Shown: positions 8,194 to 18,203, numbered from the stretch's first letter. The stretch: DNA of 64,000 nt from UBA6770 sp965660875 (GCA_965660875.1 CBFIBQ010000011.1:1-64000); one strand, 5' to 3'. Made by a program: numbers and translations. Notes: generated by a model not told the origin, from the sequence alone.

Positions 8194-9243
8194 GTGAGTA
8201 CTGCCGAAGATATTAGGTTTATGAAGCGTTGTTTTCAACTGGCTAGAAAAGGATTGGGAAATACTTCTCCTAACCCCTTGGTTGGAGCTGTAATTGTTCA
8301 TGAAGGTGTAATTATCGGCGAAGGTTACCACAAAAAGTATGGCGGACCGCATGCCGAGCCCAATGCTATCGCTTCGGTGCAAGACCCTTCATTGCTTAGT
8401 CAAAGTACACTTTATGTCAACCTAGAGCCTTGCAATCATTTCGGAAAAACACCGCCATGTGCCGATTTGTTGGTTCAACACAACATTCAGCGGGTAGTAA
8501 TTTGCAATACAGATCCAAACCCTCAGGTAAACGGGAGTGGAATAGAAAAGTTAAAAAAAGCAGGCATAACCGTTACAACGGGTGTGCTTGAGGCGGAAGG
8601 TAAGGCACTCAACCATCGATTCTTTAGTGTACTGCAAAAAAAACGACCGTACATTATTTTAAAATGGGCGCAAACTGCAAATGGTTATCTAAATCATGCT
8701 AAAAACCAACAACAGCAACCCTTACAAATTAGCTCTGAAACTAATAAACAGTTGGTGCACAGTTGGCGAGCTAAAGAAGACGCCATTCTTATTGGTGCCC
8801 GAACCTACCTAAACGATGCACCTTTTTTAAACACTAGAGAGGTAATGGGCAAGTCACCAACACCTATTGTATGGTCCACCAGAAGCGCGGATATGGATTT
8901 TTCAAATTGGAGCGATAAAAAGCAGTTTATTCTAATCTCAGAAAAAGAGCCAGAAATCAAGCCGCATAATATGAAGTGGATCGAGTTAGAAAGAGATGTG
9001 AGTAAAACCTTGCAGTCTATCTGCGCCTTAGGTATACAATCCATCTTGATTGAAGGAGGAAGCAAGACCTTATCCGATTTTATTGAACATCAACAATGGG
9101 ACGAGGCTAGGGTTTACCAAAGTACTTCACCTATAGGAGCAGGTGTTTCGGCTCCTTCTATTAGCACTTCATTTTTATTGAATAAGCTCACGAAAACAAC
9201 TTACGGCTCTATTTCGATGTACTCAAATACGCAATCCAAATGA
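8194..9243 (+). CDS. ribD: Riboflavin biosynthesis bifunctional deaminase/reductase RibD
   Basis: A 349-residue enzyme carrying out two steps of riboflavin synthesis: deamination of the pyrimidine intermediate and reduction of its ribosyl group. The N-terminal deaminase has the zinc motif H53-A-E55 and C80 with C89 (EPCNHFGKTPPC). The C-terminal reductase begins near residue 150 (RPYIILKWAQTANGYL) and keeps the IEGGSKT loop. The GTG start at 8194 is preferred over ATG at 8221 because residues 5-10 match the family N-terminus. It overlaps the next gene by 4 bp. Confidence 0.95.
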   Translation: MSTAEDIRFMKRCFQLARKGLGNTSPNPLVGAVIVHEGVIIGEGYHKKYGGPHAEPNAIASVQDPSLLSQSTLYVNLEPCNHFGKTPPCADLLVQHNIQRVVICNTDPNPQVNGSGIEKLKKAGITVTTGVLEAEGKALNHRFFSVLQKKRPYIILKWAQTANGYLNHAKNQQQQPLQISSETNKQLVHSWRAKEDAILIGARTYLNDAPFLNTREVMGKSPTPIVWSTRSADMDFSNWSDKKQFILISEKEPEIKPHNMKWIELERDVSKTLQSICALGIQSILIEGGSKTLSDFIEHQQWDEARVYQSTSPIGAGVSAPSISTSFLLNKLTKTTYGSISMYSNTQSK

Positions 9244-11333
9244 TGGGAAGGATGCATTTTGCTCGGAGTATCCTGCTTACTTGGTTTATTTTTTCAGGTA
9301 TACTCAGCCTTGCACAGGAGCGCGATGAAGAAGCGTTTTTAACCGAGCTTAAAGAGAAAATCGACATCTCTACGCTGAAAGAAAATCCTATTGTAAGTTA
9401 CTCCGAGTCGGACAGCTTATTCAATAGTTTAAACCACTTTTCGGATAGTTCTTTTAAGGCTCGATTTTTTAATCTACTGGGCGAGTTAAACTTTGAAAAA
9501 GGGGATTACGCGCTTGCTCTTGAGTATTTTATAACGGCACAAGATTTTGCCAAAAACCAAAAGAAAAGTACCTTGAACGTTAAGTTGCTTATTGATATTG
9601 GCAATATTTTTTATAAGAATAAAGACCTAAAATCAGCTTTGGTCCAATATGAAAAAGCGCGGAACTTAGCCATTGAAATACAATCACAAAAGCTCGCTGC
9701 TACGGCGGCAAATAACATTGGTTTGCTCCACCTCCAAAGCAAACGTTATGAGGATGCTGAATTTTACTTCAAAGAAGGGTTATCTTATCGCAGGCAGCTA
9801 AATGACCAATACCTAGTAGCCCACAGCTTGCAATACTTAGGAATGCTAAACTTCCATCAAAACAAATTGGATAGTGCCCAGTTGTATTATCAAAAAGCAC
9901 TGAACCTGTCAAAATCTGCCAAGGAAACGGAGAAGGCATTAAAATTACAAGTGGGTGTATTGACAGATTTGTCCAGCACCTTATTGCGGAAAAGAGACTC
10001 GGTAAAAGCACAAAAAACTATTCAAGAAGCTAGCATCATTTTATCAACTATTGATAATCCATATTTTTTCTGTGCTTCCACTTATCAGTTGGCGAGCATT
10101 TATTACAAACTAAAAAATCAGCAAGCCTGTATTTCCAGTTGTCTCAGCATTATTGAAACGGCTGGATTAGAAAATTACTTCGCTTTACAACAAAAAGCCT
10201 ACGCGCTGTTGTCGAAGGTTGAGGAAGATAGAGGGAATTATCAAAAAGCCGTTAAGCTGTCTCGAAAAAGTGAGCACATTAAATCAAAAATTAGAGAAAA
10301 TTATACCGACAAAAAACTAGCTAATGATCGCTATGCACAGCAAGTAATAGGAAGTAAAAAATTACTTGAACTCGCTAAACGAGAATCCGAATTAAAGTCC
10401 AGAGAACTGGAATCGCAACAGCGCATAAATGAACTCTTGGTGCTTTTAGTAATAATAGGACTTATTGCCTTAATTAGTCTGATAATTAGAAATAGAGAGC
10501 GAAAAAAATCAAACAAACAACTAATAGCCACCAATCACTTAATCGAAAAGCAAAATGTAGCAATAAAAAAGAGTCAGGAAGAAGTTGAAGCCGCATCTCG
10601 AAAACTGGAAGAGAAAATTGAACAGTTGGAACAACTGACAAAAGACAAAAACCAACTCATTAGCATTGTGGCGCACGATTTAAGAACTCCGTTGAGTTCA
10701 ATTAGAGGATTAAGCGAATTACTAAGTGTTGATGTAAAAGAATTGAATTTAGAAACCAACTCCGAAATTATAGAGCACATTGAGATGATAAATTTTCTGT
10801 CGGACAACATGTTGGATATGACAGAACAAATTTTAAACTCACAAAGTATTGAGACACATCGAGAAAATTTAAATAAGGTTCAGTTTAACCTAGTTTCGGA
10901 AATTAACCAAACCTTGAAAAAATATGAGAAATGGGCCTATGAAAAAGAAATCACCATAGATACTTCTAAAGCAAACCCAAATCTAGTCTTGTCTACAAAC
11001 CGCAATTTATTTGATCATATTCTATCAAATTTAATCAGTAACGCCATCAAATACTCGCCAAAGGGTAAAACGATTGAAATCGGCTGTAAAGAGCATCAGG
11101 AGTTTATTGAAGTACATATAAAAGATCAAGGACCCGGATTTTCAGCTGCTGACAAAGCCAAACTCTTTGAGCCACACCAAAAATTAAGTGCATCGCCAAC
11201 AAATGGTGAGGAAAGTTTTGGTGTTGGTCTTTCTTCAGTAAAAAAGTTGTGCCACATCATTAATGCGCAAATTAAACTGGAAAGTGAGCAAGGTAATGGG
11301 GCTACCTTTATTATTCAACTTCCAAAAACCTAA
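9240..11333 (+). CDS. TPR-containing sensor histidine kinase
   Basis: A 697-residue inner-membrane sensor. A signal peptide covers about residues 1-25, followed by a periplasmic array of TPR repeats (about 60-380). One transmembrane helix lies near residues 397-416, then a coiled coil (420-470). The HisKA domain has phospho-acceptor H479 in IVAHDLRTPLSS. The ATPase domain shows the N box (ISNAIKYSP), DQGPGFS and GVGLSSVKKL. It should autophosphorylate and pass phosphate to a response regulator, but none is encoded nearby. Its start overlaps ribD by 4 bp, an odd pairing of a sensor with riboflavin synthesis. Confidence 0.93.
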   Translation: MMGRMHFARSILLTWFIFSGILSLAQERDEEAFLTELKEKIDISTLKENPIVSYSESDSLFNSLNHFSDSSFKARFFNLLGELNFEKGDYALALEYFITAQDFAKNQKKSTLNVKLLIDIGNIFYKNKDLKSALVQYEKARNLAIEIQSQKLAATAANNIGLLHLQSKRYEDAEFYFKEGLSYRRQLNDQYLVAHSLQYLGMLNFHQNKLDSAQLYYQKALNLSKSAKETEKALKLQVGVLTDLSSTLLRKRDSVKAQKTIQEASIILSTIDNPYFFCASTYQLASIYYKLKNQQACISSCLSIIETAGLENYFALQQKAYALLSKVEEDRGNYQKAVKLSRKSEHIKSKIRENYTDKKLANDRYAQQVIGSKKLLELAKRESELKSRELESQQRINELLVLLVIIGLIALISLIIRNRERKKSNKQLIATNHLIEKQNVAIKKSQEEVEAASRKLEEKIEQLEQLTKDKNQLISIVAHDLRTPLSSIRGLSELLSVDVKELNLETNSEIIEHIEMINFLSDNMLDMTEQILNSQSIETHRENLNKVQFNLVSEINQTLKKYEKWAYEKEITIDTSKANPNLVLSTNRNLFDHILSNLISNAIKYSPKGKTIEIGCKEHQEFIEVHIKDQGPGFSAADKAKLFEPHQKLSASPTNGEESFGVGLSSVKKLCHIINAQIKLESEQGNGATFIIQLPKT

Positions 11334-11335
11334 TT

Positions 11336-12190
11336 GTGGTTTGGATTATAGCTAGCATTATTGCCGCTACCATTCTGTTTATCGTATTCAAGCTTTTTGA
11401 TAATAATAAGGTTGACAGATTTTCTGCTGTTGTATTTAATTACCTTTTCGCTGGTACTACAGGCCTTCTTTTCTTTGACGTATCTGTTAACGGCTATCTG
11501 GAATGTTCATCGTGTTTGATTTTTGCTTTCGCCCTAGGCGCAGTATTCATTACGCTATTTAATCTTATTGCTTTTGTAACGGCAAAAAACGGAGCTGCAG
11601 TCTCCGTTTTGGCTAATAAAATGGCCTTTGTAATACCGGTAGTACTCTCGGTAGTTTTGTTTCAGGAGCATATCAATAGTTGGATCGTTTCAGCAATTAT
11701 AGCAGGAATTATAGGCTTGTATTTGTCTATAAAACCTGAAAAGTCTTTTAACAAAAATAATAAGCTATTGATTTGGCCCATTGTGCTTTTTATTGGCAGC
11801 GGTATTCTCGATTTTTTATTGAAAGTAGGCGAGCGTTTTGTTCTTCAAACTTGGTCTAGCCCTATGTTGACGGTTGCCATTTTTACTAGCGCTTTTATTT
11901 TCGGAACTGGCTTTGGATTAATACGAAATAAGTTAGTTGTTTCACGAAAAAGTATCCTTTGGGGAGCATTTTTGGGTATACCCAACTTTTTTTCAATTTT
12001 CTTTCTATTCGAAGCAATCAAGGCATTCTCTGCAAATTCAGCCATCATATTCCCAATAAACAATGTGGGTATTATCAGCTGTACGGCTTTGGTGGCTGTA
12101 CTTTTTTTTAAGGAACGATTATCTAAAATCAATTTATTAGGGCTACTACTCTGCCTCGTTTCTATTGTAATTTTAAGTTCAGAAGCATAA
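11336..12190 (+). CDS. EamA/DMT-superfamily transporter
   Basis: A 284-residue integral membrane protein with about ten hydrophobic helices in two similar halves, the drug/metabolite transporter layout. The GTG start at 11336 lies 2 nt after the kinase stop, so translation is probably coupled. The substrate is unknown. Its position between a sensor kinase and yigZ within the ribD operon gives no clear clue; export of a vitamin or metabolite is possible. Confidence 0.8.
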   Translation: MVWIIASIIAATILFIVFKLFDNNKVDRFSAVVFNYLFAGTTGLLFFDVSVNGYLECSSCLIFAFALGAVFITLFNLIAFVTAKNGAAVSVLANKMAFVIPVVLSVVLFQEHINSWIVSAIIAGIIGLYLSIKPEKSFNKNNKLLIWPIVLFIGSGILDFLLKVGERFVLQTWSSPMLTVAIFTSAFIFGTGFGLIRNKLVVSRKSILWGAFLGIPNFFSIFFLFEAIKAFSANSAIIFPINNVGIISCTALVAVLFFKERLSKINLLGLLLCLVSIVILSSEA

Positions 12191-12191
12191 G

Positions 12192-12794
12192 GTGGAGCAA
12201 TTCTGGACCATAGCGCAACATGCTGAAAGCCTTTTCAAAGACAAAGGCTCCAAACATTTAGGATTTTCATTTTCGGTAAATTCAGCAGCTGATGCAAAAC
12301 AGTTCGTTGATGAATTGCGAAAGCAGCATTCTAAGGCAAACCATGTGTGTTATGCCTATCGAATTGTCTCAAACAATGAAATTATAGAGTACTGTACTGA
12401 CGACGGGGAGCCCAACAACAGCGCTGGTGCGCCAATCCTAGGGCAAATCAAGTCCGCTGAAGTACTCAATGTGTTAGTAATTGTCGTACGGTATTTTGGG
12501 GGAACCAAGCTTGGGGTTTCAGGCCTAATAAACGCTTACAAAACCACTGCGCAACAGGCCCTCATTGCCTCCAAGAAAAAACTATACACCCAAAGCTACT
12601 CCGTTACCTTAAAACCTACCCACGCGCAACTGGGCGAAACACTCAGCTTTTTAAGCAAAGAAAACTTTAACATTGTGGATCAAACCTATGAGGGGGAGCA
12701 CCGAATTACCGTTCAGACAACTGCCGACGGTTTGAAGCAAATTAAAACTAAATTTGAGGCTGAACTTGATTTTTTATGGGAAAGCACTTCGTAG
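12192..12794 (+). CDS. yigZ: YigZ/IMPACT family protein
   Basis: A 200-residue protein of the UPF0029/IMPACT family. The conserved N-terminal core contains SKHLGFSF, the NHVCYAYRI strand, the DDGEPNNSAGAPIL loop and VRYFGGTKLGVSGLI. The shorter C-terminal alpha/beta domain starts near residue 140. The family is linked to translation control in eukaryotes; the bacterial role is unsettled. The GTG start is 1 nt after the previous stop. Its end overlaps the metalloprotease start by 19 bp. Confidence 0.9.
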   Translation: MEQFWTIAQHAESLFKDKGSKHLGFSFSVNSAADAKQFVDELRKQHSKANHVCYAYRIVSNNEIIEYCTDDGEPNNSAGAPILGQIKSAEVLNVLVIVVRYFGGTKLGVSGLINAYKTTAQQALIASKKKLYTQSYSVTLKPTHAQLGETLSFLSKENFNIVDQTYEGEHRITVQTTADGLKQIKTKFEAELDFLWESTS

Positions 12795-14473
12795 TTCTTC
12801 TGTTTAGTTTATTTCTTCTACCAGAGATTTCTGCGCAGAACTTAACCTTAAAACAAGCTTTATCTGAAGATCCAAATAACAGGCCCAACTTTCCTTACGC
12901 ACATCTTGAATCTGTTGGTTATCGATTAGAGTACGAACGCAAAAGCCTAACCGGAACGCACGAATATTACCAACAATATGTTCACGGTTTTCCGGTCTAT
13001 GGTAAAGGACTGAAGGTGCATTACAGAGCAAACGGGAACATTTTTTTAGAAACAAACAATTGCGTAATTCCCAGCTTTAAAAAATCTGAAGCCCCGAAAT
13101 TACCATTTGGAGATTACCTTATTTGGTCAGATTCTGGTTTTATCCAAACTCAATTGATACTGAACCAAAGTGAACAATTAGAGGTCAACGAACGGCAATT
13201 TGTTAACGCTGATGGGGCAATTGTCTTTACGCAAAATATGAATCGGTATTTTGAGGAACCCGACAGCTTGGTCAACGTGCACGTCTTCTACCCCGACCCA
13301 GTAACCTCGGCAAAATCAGTTTACGGTGGTAATTATACAGACAACAACGACCAAAATAGCCCTGCACTTCAAAATGAAATAGCAATAAAGTCAGTTCGTG
13401 CACACTACGAAAACGATACGTTTAGGTTGGAGAACGAATACATTAAGATGGTTGATATTGGAAGTCCAACCGTTCCCGTGGCTGTGAGTAGAGACGGCAA
13501 CTTCTTTTTTAACCGCAGCGAATCCGGATTTGAAGACGTAAATGTTTTTTACCATCTTACGCAACTGAGGGAGCACATGCAAACGATTGGACATGAAACA
13601 TTGGGAAAGACTCAAGTGTTGGTTGATGCGCACGGTACAAGTAGCGACAACTCATTTTACGCCTCGAATGTAAAGCCCGTTAGAATCTTTTTCGGCGTTG
13701 GCGGTGTTGATGACGGAGAAGATGCTACGCCAATAATTCACGAATACGGTCATGCCTTGAGCGATTATGCTGCTCCTAAAACAAATATTGGAATTGAGCG
13801 CAGCGCTTTAGATGAAGGTCTCTGCGACTATCTAGCTGCAAGTTATAAAGCAACAATCTCAGATTACAACTGGGGATATGTCTATCCATGGGATGGGCAC
13901 AATGAATTTTGGTCGGGTCGTATATCCAATTCACCCAAAATTTACCCCGAAGATTTTGTCAGTACGCCCCACTCTAACGGCGAAATTATTTCGAGTGCTT
14001 TAATGGAACTGTATTTTGAAATTGGTCGCGCGGCTACCGATCAGTTGGTTTTAGAGAGTTTTTATTTTTTAGACAACGAAATGACCGTAGCACAATATGG
14101 TGAAATTTTATTGACCGTGGAGCAAGAGCTTTTTAACGGCCTTTACAATCCAACATTGTGCACGGTACTTAAAAACAGGGGAATGATAGGCGGTTGTGCT
14201 GTAAGCACTCAAGAGTTTAGCGCAAATAACGATGCATTTAAAGTCATTAATTCCCTAGCGTTTAGCAATAACAATGGAGCACTTAGTTTTAGCTCCTTTG
14301 AAGCGATAGAACGCATTTGTATTTATTCCAGTACAGGAGATAAAATCAAAGAATTTAATAATCCGGAAGCAGAATACTCCTTAGACCCTCGAACGCTTAA
14401 AAAAGGACTTTATATATTTGAAGTAAAAACAACCAGCAATACCTACCGACCAAAAATTATGAAGCTGAAATAG
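12776..14473 (+). CDS. Secreted gluzincin metalloprotease with T9SS type A sorting domain
   Basis: A 565-residue secreted protease. A signal peptide spans about residues 1-20. The N-terminal region resembles a fungalysin/thermolysin propeptide (YYQQYVHGFPVYGKGLKVHY). The zinc site is H322-E-Y-G-H326, and the third ligand is probably E347 in LDEGLCDYLAASY. The last 80 residues form a type IX secretion sorting domain ending in PKIMKLK. The family is closest to M4/M36-like peptidases. It is the last gene of the ribD operon and overlaps yigZ by 19 bp and the converging thioesterase by 17 bp. Confidence 0.85.
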   Translation: MGKHFVVLLFSLFLLPEISAQNLTLKQALSEDPNNRPNFPYAHLESVGYRLEYERKSLTGTHEYYQQYVHGFPVYGKGLKVHYRANGNIFLETNNCVIPSFKKSEAPKLPFGDYLIWSDSGFIQTQLILNQSEQLEVNERQFVNADGAIVFTQNMNRYFEEPDSLVNVHVFYPDPVTSAKSVYGGNYTDNNDQNSPALQNEIAIKSVRAHYENDTFRLENEYIKMVDIGSPTVPVAVSRDGNFFFNRSESGFEDVNVFYHLTQLREHMQTIGHETLGKTQVLVDAHGTSSDNSFYASNVKPVRIFFGVGGVDDGEDATPIIHEYGHALSDYAAPKTNIGIERSALDEGLCDYLAASYKATISDYNWGYVYPWDGHNEFWSGRISNSPKIYPEDFVSTPHSNGEIISSALMELYFEIGRAATDQLVLESFYFLDNEMTVAQYGEILLTVEQELFNGLYNPTLCTVLKNRGMIGGCAVSTQEFSANNDAFKVINSLAFSNNNGALSFSSFEAIERICIYSSTGDKIKEFNNPEAEYSLDPRTLKKGLYIFEVKTTSNTYRPKIMKLK

Positions 14474-14870
14474 CCGCTCGAAGTTTTTCCAAAAAATGTG
14501 AAGGTGCCTTTACTGGCCGACCGGTTTTCACATCAACAAAAACAAGTGTAGTATATGCATTATTCAGTTCCTGGCCTTGACTATTATATGTTTTATAATC
14601 GAAGCGAATTCGTGCACTCGGTTCTTGGTCAATAATGGTTTCAATGGTTAGCTCATCATCATAGAATGCAGGCTTAAAATATTTGATGTTGTATTCCAGT
14701 ACCGGCATCATGATTCCGCTGTCCTCCAACTCCTTGTAACTCATACCAATTCCCTTCATTGCATCTACCCTAGCCACTTCAAAGTACATGGCGTAGTTTC
14801 CATAGTATACGTAACTCATTCTGTCGGTTTCTGCATAACGTACCCTCAGTTTCGTTTTTGTTTTGTACAT
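14457..14870 (-). CDS. YbgC-like acyl-CoA thioesterase
   Basis: A 137-residue single hotdog-fold protein. The segment VRYAETDRMSYVYYGNYAMYFEVAR is the 4-hydroxybenzoyl-CoA thioesterase motif, with the catalytic acid in the AETD stretch. It hydrolyses acyl-CoA thioesters; the chain length is unknown. It is divergent from dnaA across 311 bp. Its 3' end overlaps the metalloprotease gene by 17 bp. Confidence 0.88.
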   Translation of the reverse strand: MYKTKTKLRVRYAETDRMSYVYYGNYAMYFEVARVDAMKGIGMSYKELEDSGIMMPVLEYNIKYFKPAFYDDELTIETIIDQEPSARIRFDYKTYNSQGQELNNAYTTLVFVDVKTGRPVKAPSHFLEKLRAAISAS

Positions 14871-15181
14871 TTCGATTCTAATTTTTTTGAAAAAATAATT
14901 GCCTCAAATAAAAAAAAATTAACGCCCAAATTAACTTAAAAACGTTTAGTAAAATGAACTTCAATCAGATAGCGAAATTGTGTCAAGTTAAGGTTCGTTT
15001 AGGTGTCAAATAAATTTAATAATCAAGAGTAAAATCATTTTTTTATTTACTTTTTTTTGAGAACATTTGTCGGGAATTCGAGGGAGGTGACACGACGGTC
15101 ACATTTGAGTTTTTTTTCTAGAAAACAGCATTAAGGGTCAAAAAATAATATGTTACACCAAATGAAATTGGATGGGTTAAA
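14871..15181. promoter_or_regulatory. Intergenic region upstream of dnaA
   Basis: A 311-bp AT-rich region between divergent genes, holding the promoters of dnaA and the thioesterase. A GTGAC-N6-GTCAC inverted repeat is at 15087-15102, just upstream of a T-run. I saw no cluster of DnaA boxes (TTATNCACA) and no strict TAnnTTTG, so I do not call an origin here. Confidence 0.5.
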
Positions 15182-16618
15182 ATGAGTACTAAGAACCATG
15201 AAGAAATTTGGAATCGTTGCTTAGCGATAATTAAAGACAATGTTAACTTACAAAGCTACAAAACCTGGTTTGAGCCTATTAAGCCATTGCGGATTAAAGA
15301 TCAAGTATTAACGATTCAAGTGCCAAGTCAATTCTTTTACGAATGGCTGGAAGAACACTACATTACACTGTTGAAGAAGACAGTAAAAAAAGAATTAGGA
15401 ACAGAAGGTAAATTGGAGTACAGTATTGTGATGGATAATAATTTCAATTCATCCAAACCATATACTGTAAGAATACCAACCAGTAACCGAAAAGAAACTA
15501 AAAACCCTTCTGTATCCATGCCGCTTGATGTGGGCTCGGGAAAAACAATAAGAAACCCGTTCATCATACCAGGACTCAAAAAAGTAGTTGTCGATTCTCA
15601 ACTGAATCCAAACTACTCATTTGATACATACATTGAAGGAGATTCAAACCGACTGGCGCGATCTGCTGGTTTTGCAGTAGCAAACAAGCCAGGCGGTACA
15701 GCTTTCAACCCATTGTTGATATATGGCGGTACTGGATTAGGTAAAACGCATTTATCTCATGCCATCGGTATTGAAATAAAGAAAAATCATCCGAACAAAA
15801 CAGTACTGTATGTTTCTTCTGAAAAGTTTACCCAGCAGTTTATCGACTCGGTAAGAAACAACACACAGAACGACTTCATTCATTTTTATCAAATGATTGA
15901 CGTTTTGATCATTGATGATGTGCAATTCCTTTCAGGCAAAGAACGTACACAGGATGTCTTTTTCCACGTTTTCAATCACTTGCACCAAAATGGCAAACAA
16001 CTGATTCTTACTTCAGACAAGCCACCAGTAGAAATGCAAGGAATGGAGCAACGCTTGCTATCGAGATTTAAGTGGGGACTTTCTGCTGACCTTCAAGTAC
16101 CTTCTATCGAAACTAGAATTGCTATTCTAGAAATGAAGATGTACCAAGAGGGAATTGAATTGCCAAAAGAAGTTATTGAATATTTAGCTTACAGCATCAC
16201 TACTAACGTGCGTGAGCTTGAAGGTGCTTTGATATCGTTAATCGCTCAATCTTCATTGAACAAAAAGTCAATTACCTTAGAATTGGCTAAGAAGATGATT
16301 GACAAGTTTGTGAAGAATACTGCTCGTGAAGTGAGTATCGATTACATTCAAAAAGTTGTCTGTGATTATTTCGATTTAAACATAGAGTTACTTAAGAGTA
16401 AAACGAGAAAAAGAGAAGTTGTACAGGCGCGTCAAATTGCTATGTTCTTTTCTAAGAAACTTACAAAAAGCTCTTTGGCAAACATTGGCGCACACTGTGG
16501 CGGAAAAGACCACGCAACGGTTCTACATGCTTGCAAAACAGTGAATAACCTAATGGAAACCGATAAGACCTTTAGAGGTTATATTGACGAATTGGACAAA
16601 AAAATTGCATTGCAATAA
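15182..16618 (+). CDS. dnaA: Chromosomal replication initiator protein DnaA
   Basis: A 478-residue initiator. Domain I (1-90) has the NLQSYKTWFEPI segment that binds helicase or its loaders. A short linker follows. Domain III carries Walker A GGTGLGKT at 182-189 and Walker B in VLIIDDVQFLSGKE. The C-terminal domain IV has the DnaA-box-binding motif GGKDHATVLHACK. It binds origin boxes and melts DNA to start replication. It is monocistronic, with a long leader region upstream and a perfect terminator downstream. Confidence 0.98.
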   Translation: MSTKNHEEIWNRCLAIIKDNVNLQSYKTWFEPIKPLRIKDQVLTIQVPSQFFYEWLEEHYITLLKKTVKKELGTEGKLEYSIVMDNNFNSSKPYTVRIPTSNRKETKNPSVSMPLDVGSGKTIRNPFIIPGLKKVVVDSQLNPNYSFDTYIEGDSNRLARSAGFAVANKPGGTAFNPLLIYGGTGLGKTHLSHAIGIEIKKNHPNKTVLYVSSEKFTQQFIDSVRNNTQNDFIHFYQMIDVLIIDDVQFLSGKERTQDVFFHVFNHLHQNGKQLILTSDKPPVEMQGMEQRLLSRFKWGLSADLQVPSIETRIAILEMKMYQEGIELPKEVIEYLAYSITTNVRELEGALISLIAQSSLNKKSITLELAKKMIDKFVKNTAREVSIDYIQKVVCDYFDLNIELLKSKTRKREVVQARQIAMFFSKKLTKSSLANIGAHCGGKDHATVLHACKTVNNLMETDKTFRGYIDELDKKIALQ

Positions 16619-16656
16619 GTGAGATTAGGTTTAGTTTTTATTTAATTGATTATAAA

Positions 16657-16684
16657 AAAAGAGGGCTTTTCAGCCCTCTTTTTT
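16657..16684. terminator. Bidirectional terminator between dnaA and the glycosyltransferase
   Basis: GAGGGCT pairs with AGCCCTC around a TTTC loop, and the stem is extended by A-T pairs on both sides, so it ends in T-runs on either strand. It serves dnaA and the converging glycosyltransferase gene. Confidence 0.93.
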
Positions 16685-16693
16685 ATTTAATGT

Positions 16694-18196
16694 TCACAGT
16701 TTAAACGAGTAATATACTTCTTGCGGATTAATCATACCAAACCAAACTCCAACTTTTAATAAAATTGAATCGTGGCTAGATTTTAAGAGTTGATACTTGT
16801 TTGCAAAGTCATTCAGTTTAATTCCATGATAATCGAAATCCATTTGCCGAACAAACAAGTACTGTGAGCCGGAGTTACTTGAGGTTACCGAATCTATCTG
16901 AGAAAAACGATCAATGCTTTTCGTATTAATATTTCTTCTGGCATTATGATACCAATTTGCATGATTTCCTCCCTTCCATGGTTCATATGGATTACAATAA
17001 CCAAAATGAACAATAACCGCTTCATCTTCATTATGACTGACATGAACAGACTGTAATAACCCTATCAAACCAGTTCCTGCAGACTTTTTAGATATTAAAA
17101 TTGCCCCAGTCAAATTAGCTGATATGAATGTAAACATTACTAAATAAGCTATAGATTGTTGCTTTGTACCTAATAGCCTTCTAGCGCACTCCATTAATAT
17201 CCATGGAACCACAAAAACAATAGGAAATAAAAATCGAAACTCTTTATGATCTATGAGACTATGCACTGTAATAAATGGGATAACAATCCACCACAAAACA
17301 TGATTCCGATGTTTACTAAACATACTTAAAATTCCTAAGAGCAGAAATAACAGCGTGACCGGGTTGAGATAAACCCACAGATCTGATAAATAACTCCACC
17401 AAGGAGCGGTTCCAAATTGTGAATGATCTGCCCTAATTACATTTTTCATGAGGTAATTAAAAGGCGTACATACCCACTCCCCGTAAAACCAAAAATCACA
17501 AATCATCAATAAAAAAAAAGCCCCAAGCCCTCCTATGGTAAGAAATAAAAGCTTGCTCCTAGCCATCTTACGAATAAAAACCAACCAAAGAAATAATCCA
17601 AAGACGCAAAGCCCCATTTGAAAACGAAATGAGATACTCAAACCCAATAAGAAACCTGCACCAACTATAGCTTTCTTTTGATTTTTTTCCTTGAGTACTG
17701 GTAACATTCCAAGTATAAAGAATAACGAGGAAAAGTTTTCGCTGGAGAAACGCACAAGTAAATATGGTAAAAACCATAGGAGGCAAGCAAATGCAATTGC
17801 AAGAATTCCTTGAAAAACGGTATCAATTGAATTATCTCGACACATATGCTTTATCAAACCAGTATAAACCCAAACCGCAAAAAATCCCGTCAACACTCTT
17901 AGCATTAACAAAATCGTAAAAGGGTCTGAAACTCCAATCAAATAGGATAATTTAATAAAACTTGCAGCTAAAATGGGTTGTATACTTGGTCGAATTTGAG
18001 CATCAAACTCCCAAGACAAGTCCAGAGCCGATACATTACCTAAAAAATAATTAGCGAATTCAATGATTTGATAATGCTCGTCAGCATGATGGTACCCCAT
18101 TGAGTTAATTCCCGTAATAGAAACAATTACAGCACAAAACAGCAGAAATACCACTCGAGTAAGTCCTTCTTTGTTACGTTTAAAGGCAGCGTACAT
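16694..18196 (-). CDS. GT22-like (ALG9/PIG-B type) membrane glycosyltransferase
   Basis: A 500-residue protein with 10-12 hydrophobic helices. The first lumenal/periplasmic loop holds YHHADEHYQIIEFA and then LSWEFDAQIRPSIQP, the HxDE...W-E...R-S...P pattern of GT22 mannosyltransferases, which use polyprenyl-phosphate sugars. It probably adds a sugar to a lipid-linked or surface glycan; the sugar and acceptor are unknown. It stands alone, between dnaA and rpsA. A more distant relative is encoded at 43648. Confidence 0.75.
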   Translation of the reverse strand: MYAAFKRNKEGLTRVVFLLFCAVIVSITGINSMGYHHADEHYQIIEFANYFLGNVSALDLSWEFDAQIRPSIQPILAASFIKLSYLIGVSDPFTILLMLRVLTGFFAVWVYTGLIKHMCRDNSIDTVFQGILAIAFACLLWFLPYLLVRFSSENFSSLFFILGMLPVLKEKNQKKAIVGAGFLLGLSISFRFQMGLCVFGLFLWLVFIRKMARSKLLFLTIGGLGAFFLLMICDFWFYGEWVCTPFNYLMKNVIRADHSQFGTAPWWSYLSDLWVYLNPVTLLFLLLGILSMFSKHRNHVLWWIVIPFITVHSLIDHKEFRFLFPIVFVVPWILMECARRLLGTKQQSIAYLVMFTFISANLTGAILISKKSAGTGLIGLLQSVHVSHNEDEAVIVHFGYCNPYEPWKGGNHANWYHNARRNINTKSIDRFSQIDSVTSSNSGSQYLFVRQMDFDYHGIKLNDFANKYQLLKSSHDSILLKVGVWFGMINPQEVYYSFKL

Positions 18197-18203
18197 AAGG
18201 CTT

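Noticed and set aside
14871..15181. Possible replication origin beside dnaA
   Set aside because: Only a weak TGTTACACC-like sequence is present and no cluster of DnaA boxes; in this phylum oriC often lies away from dnaA.
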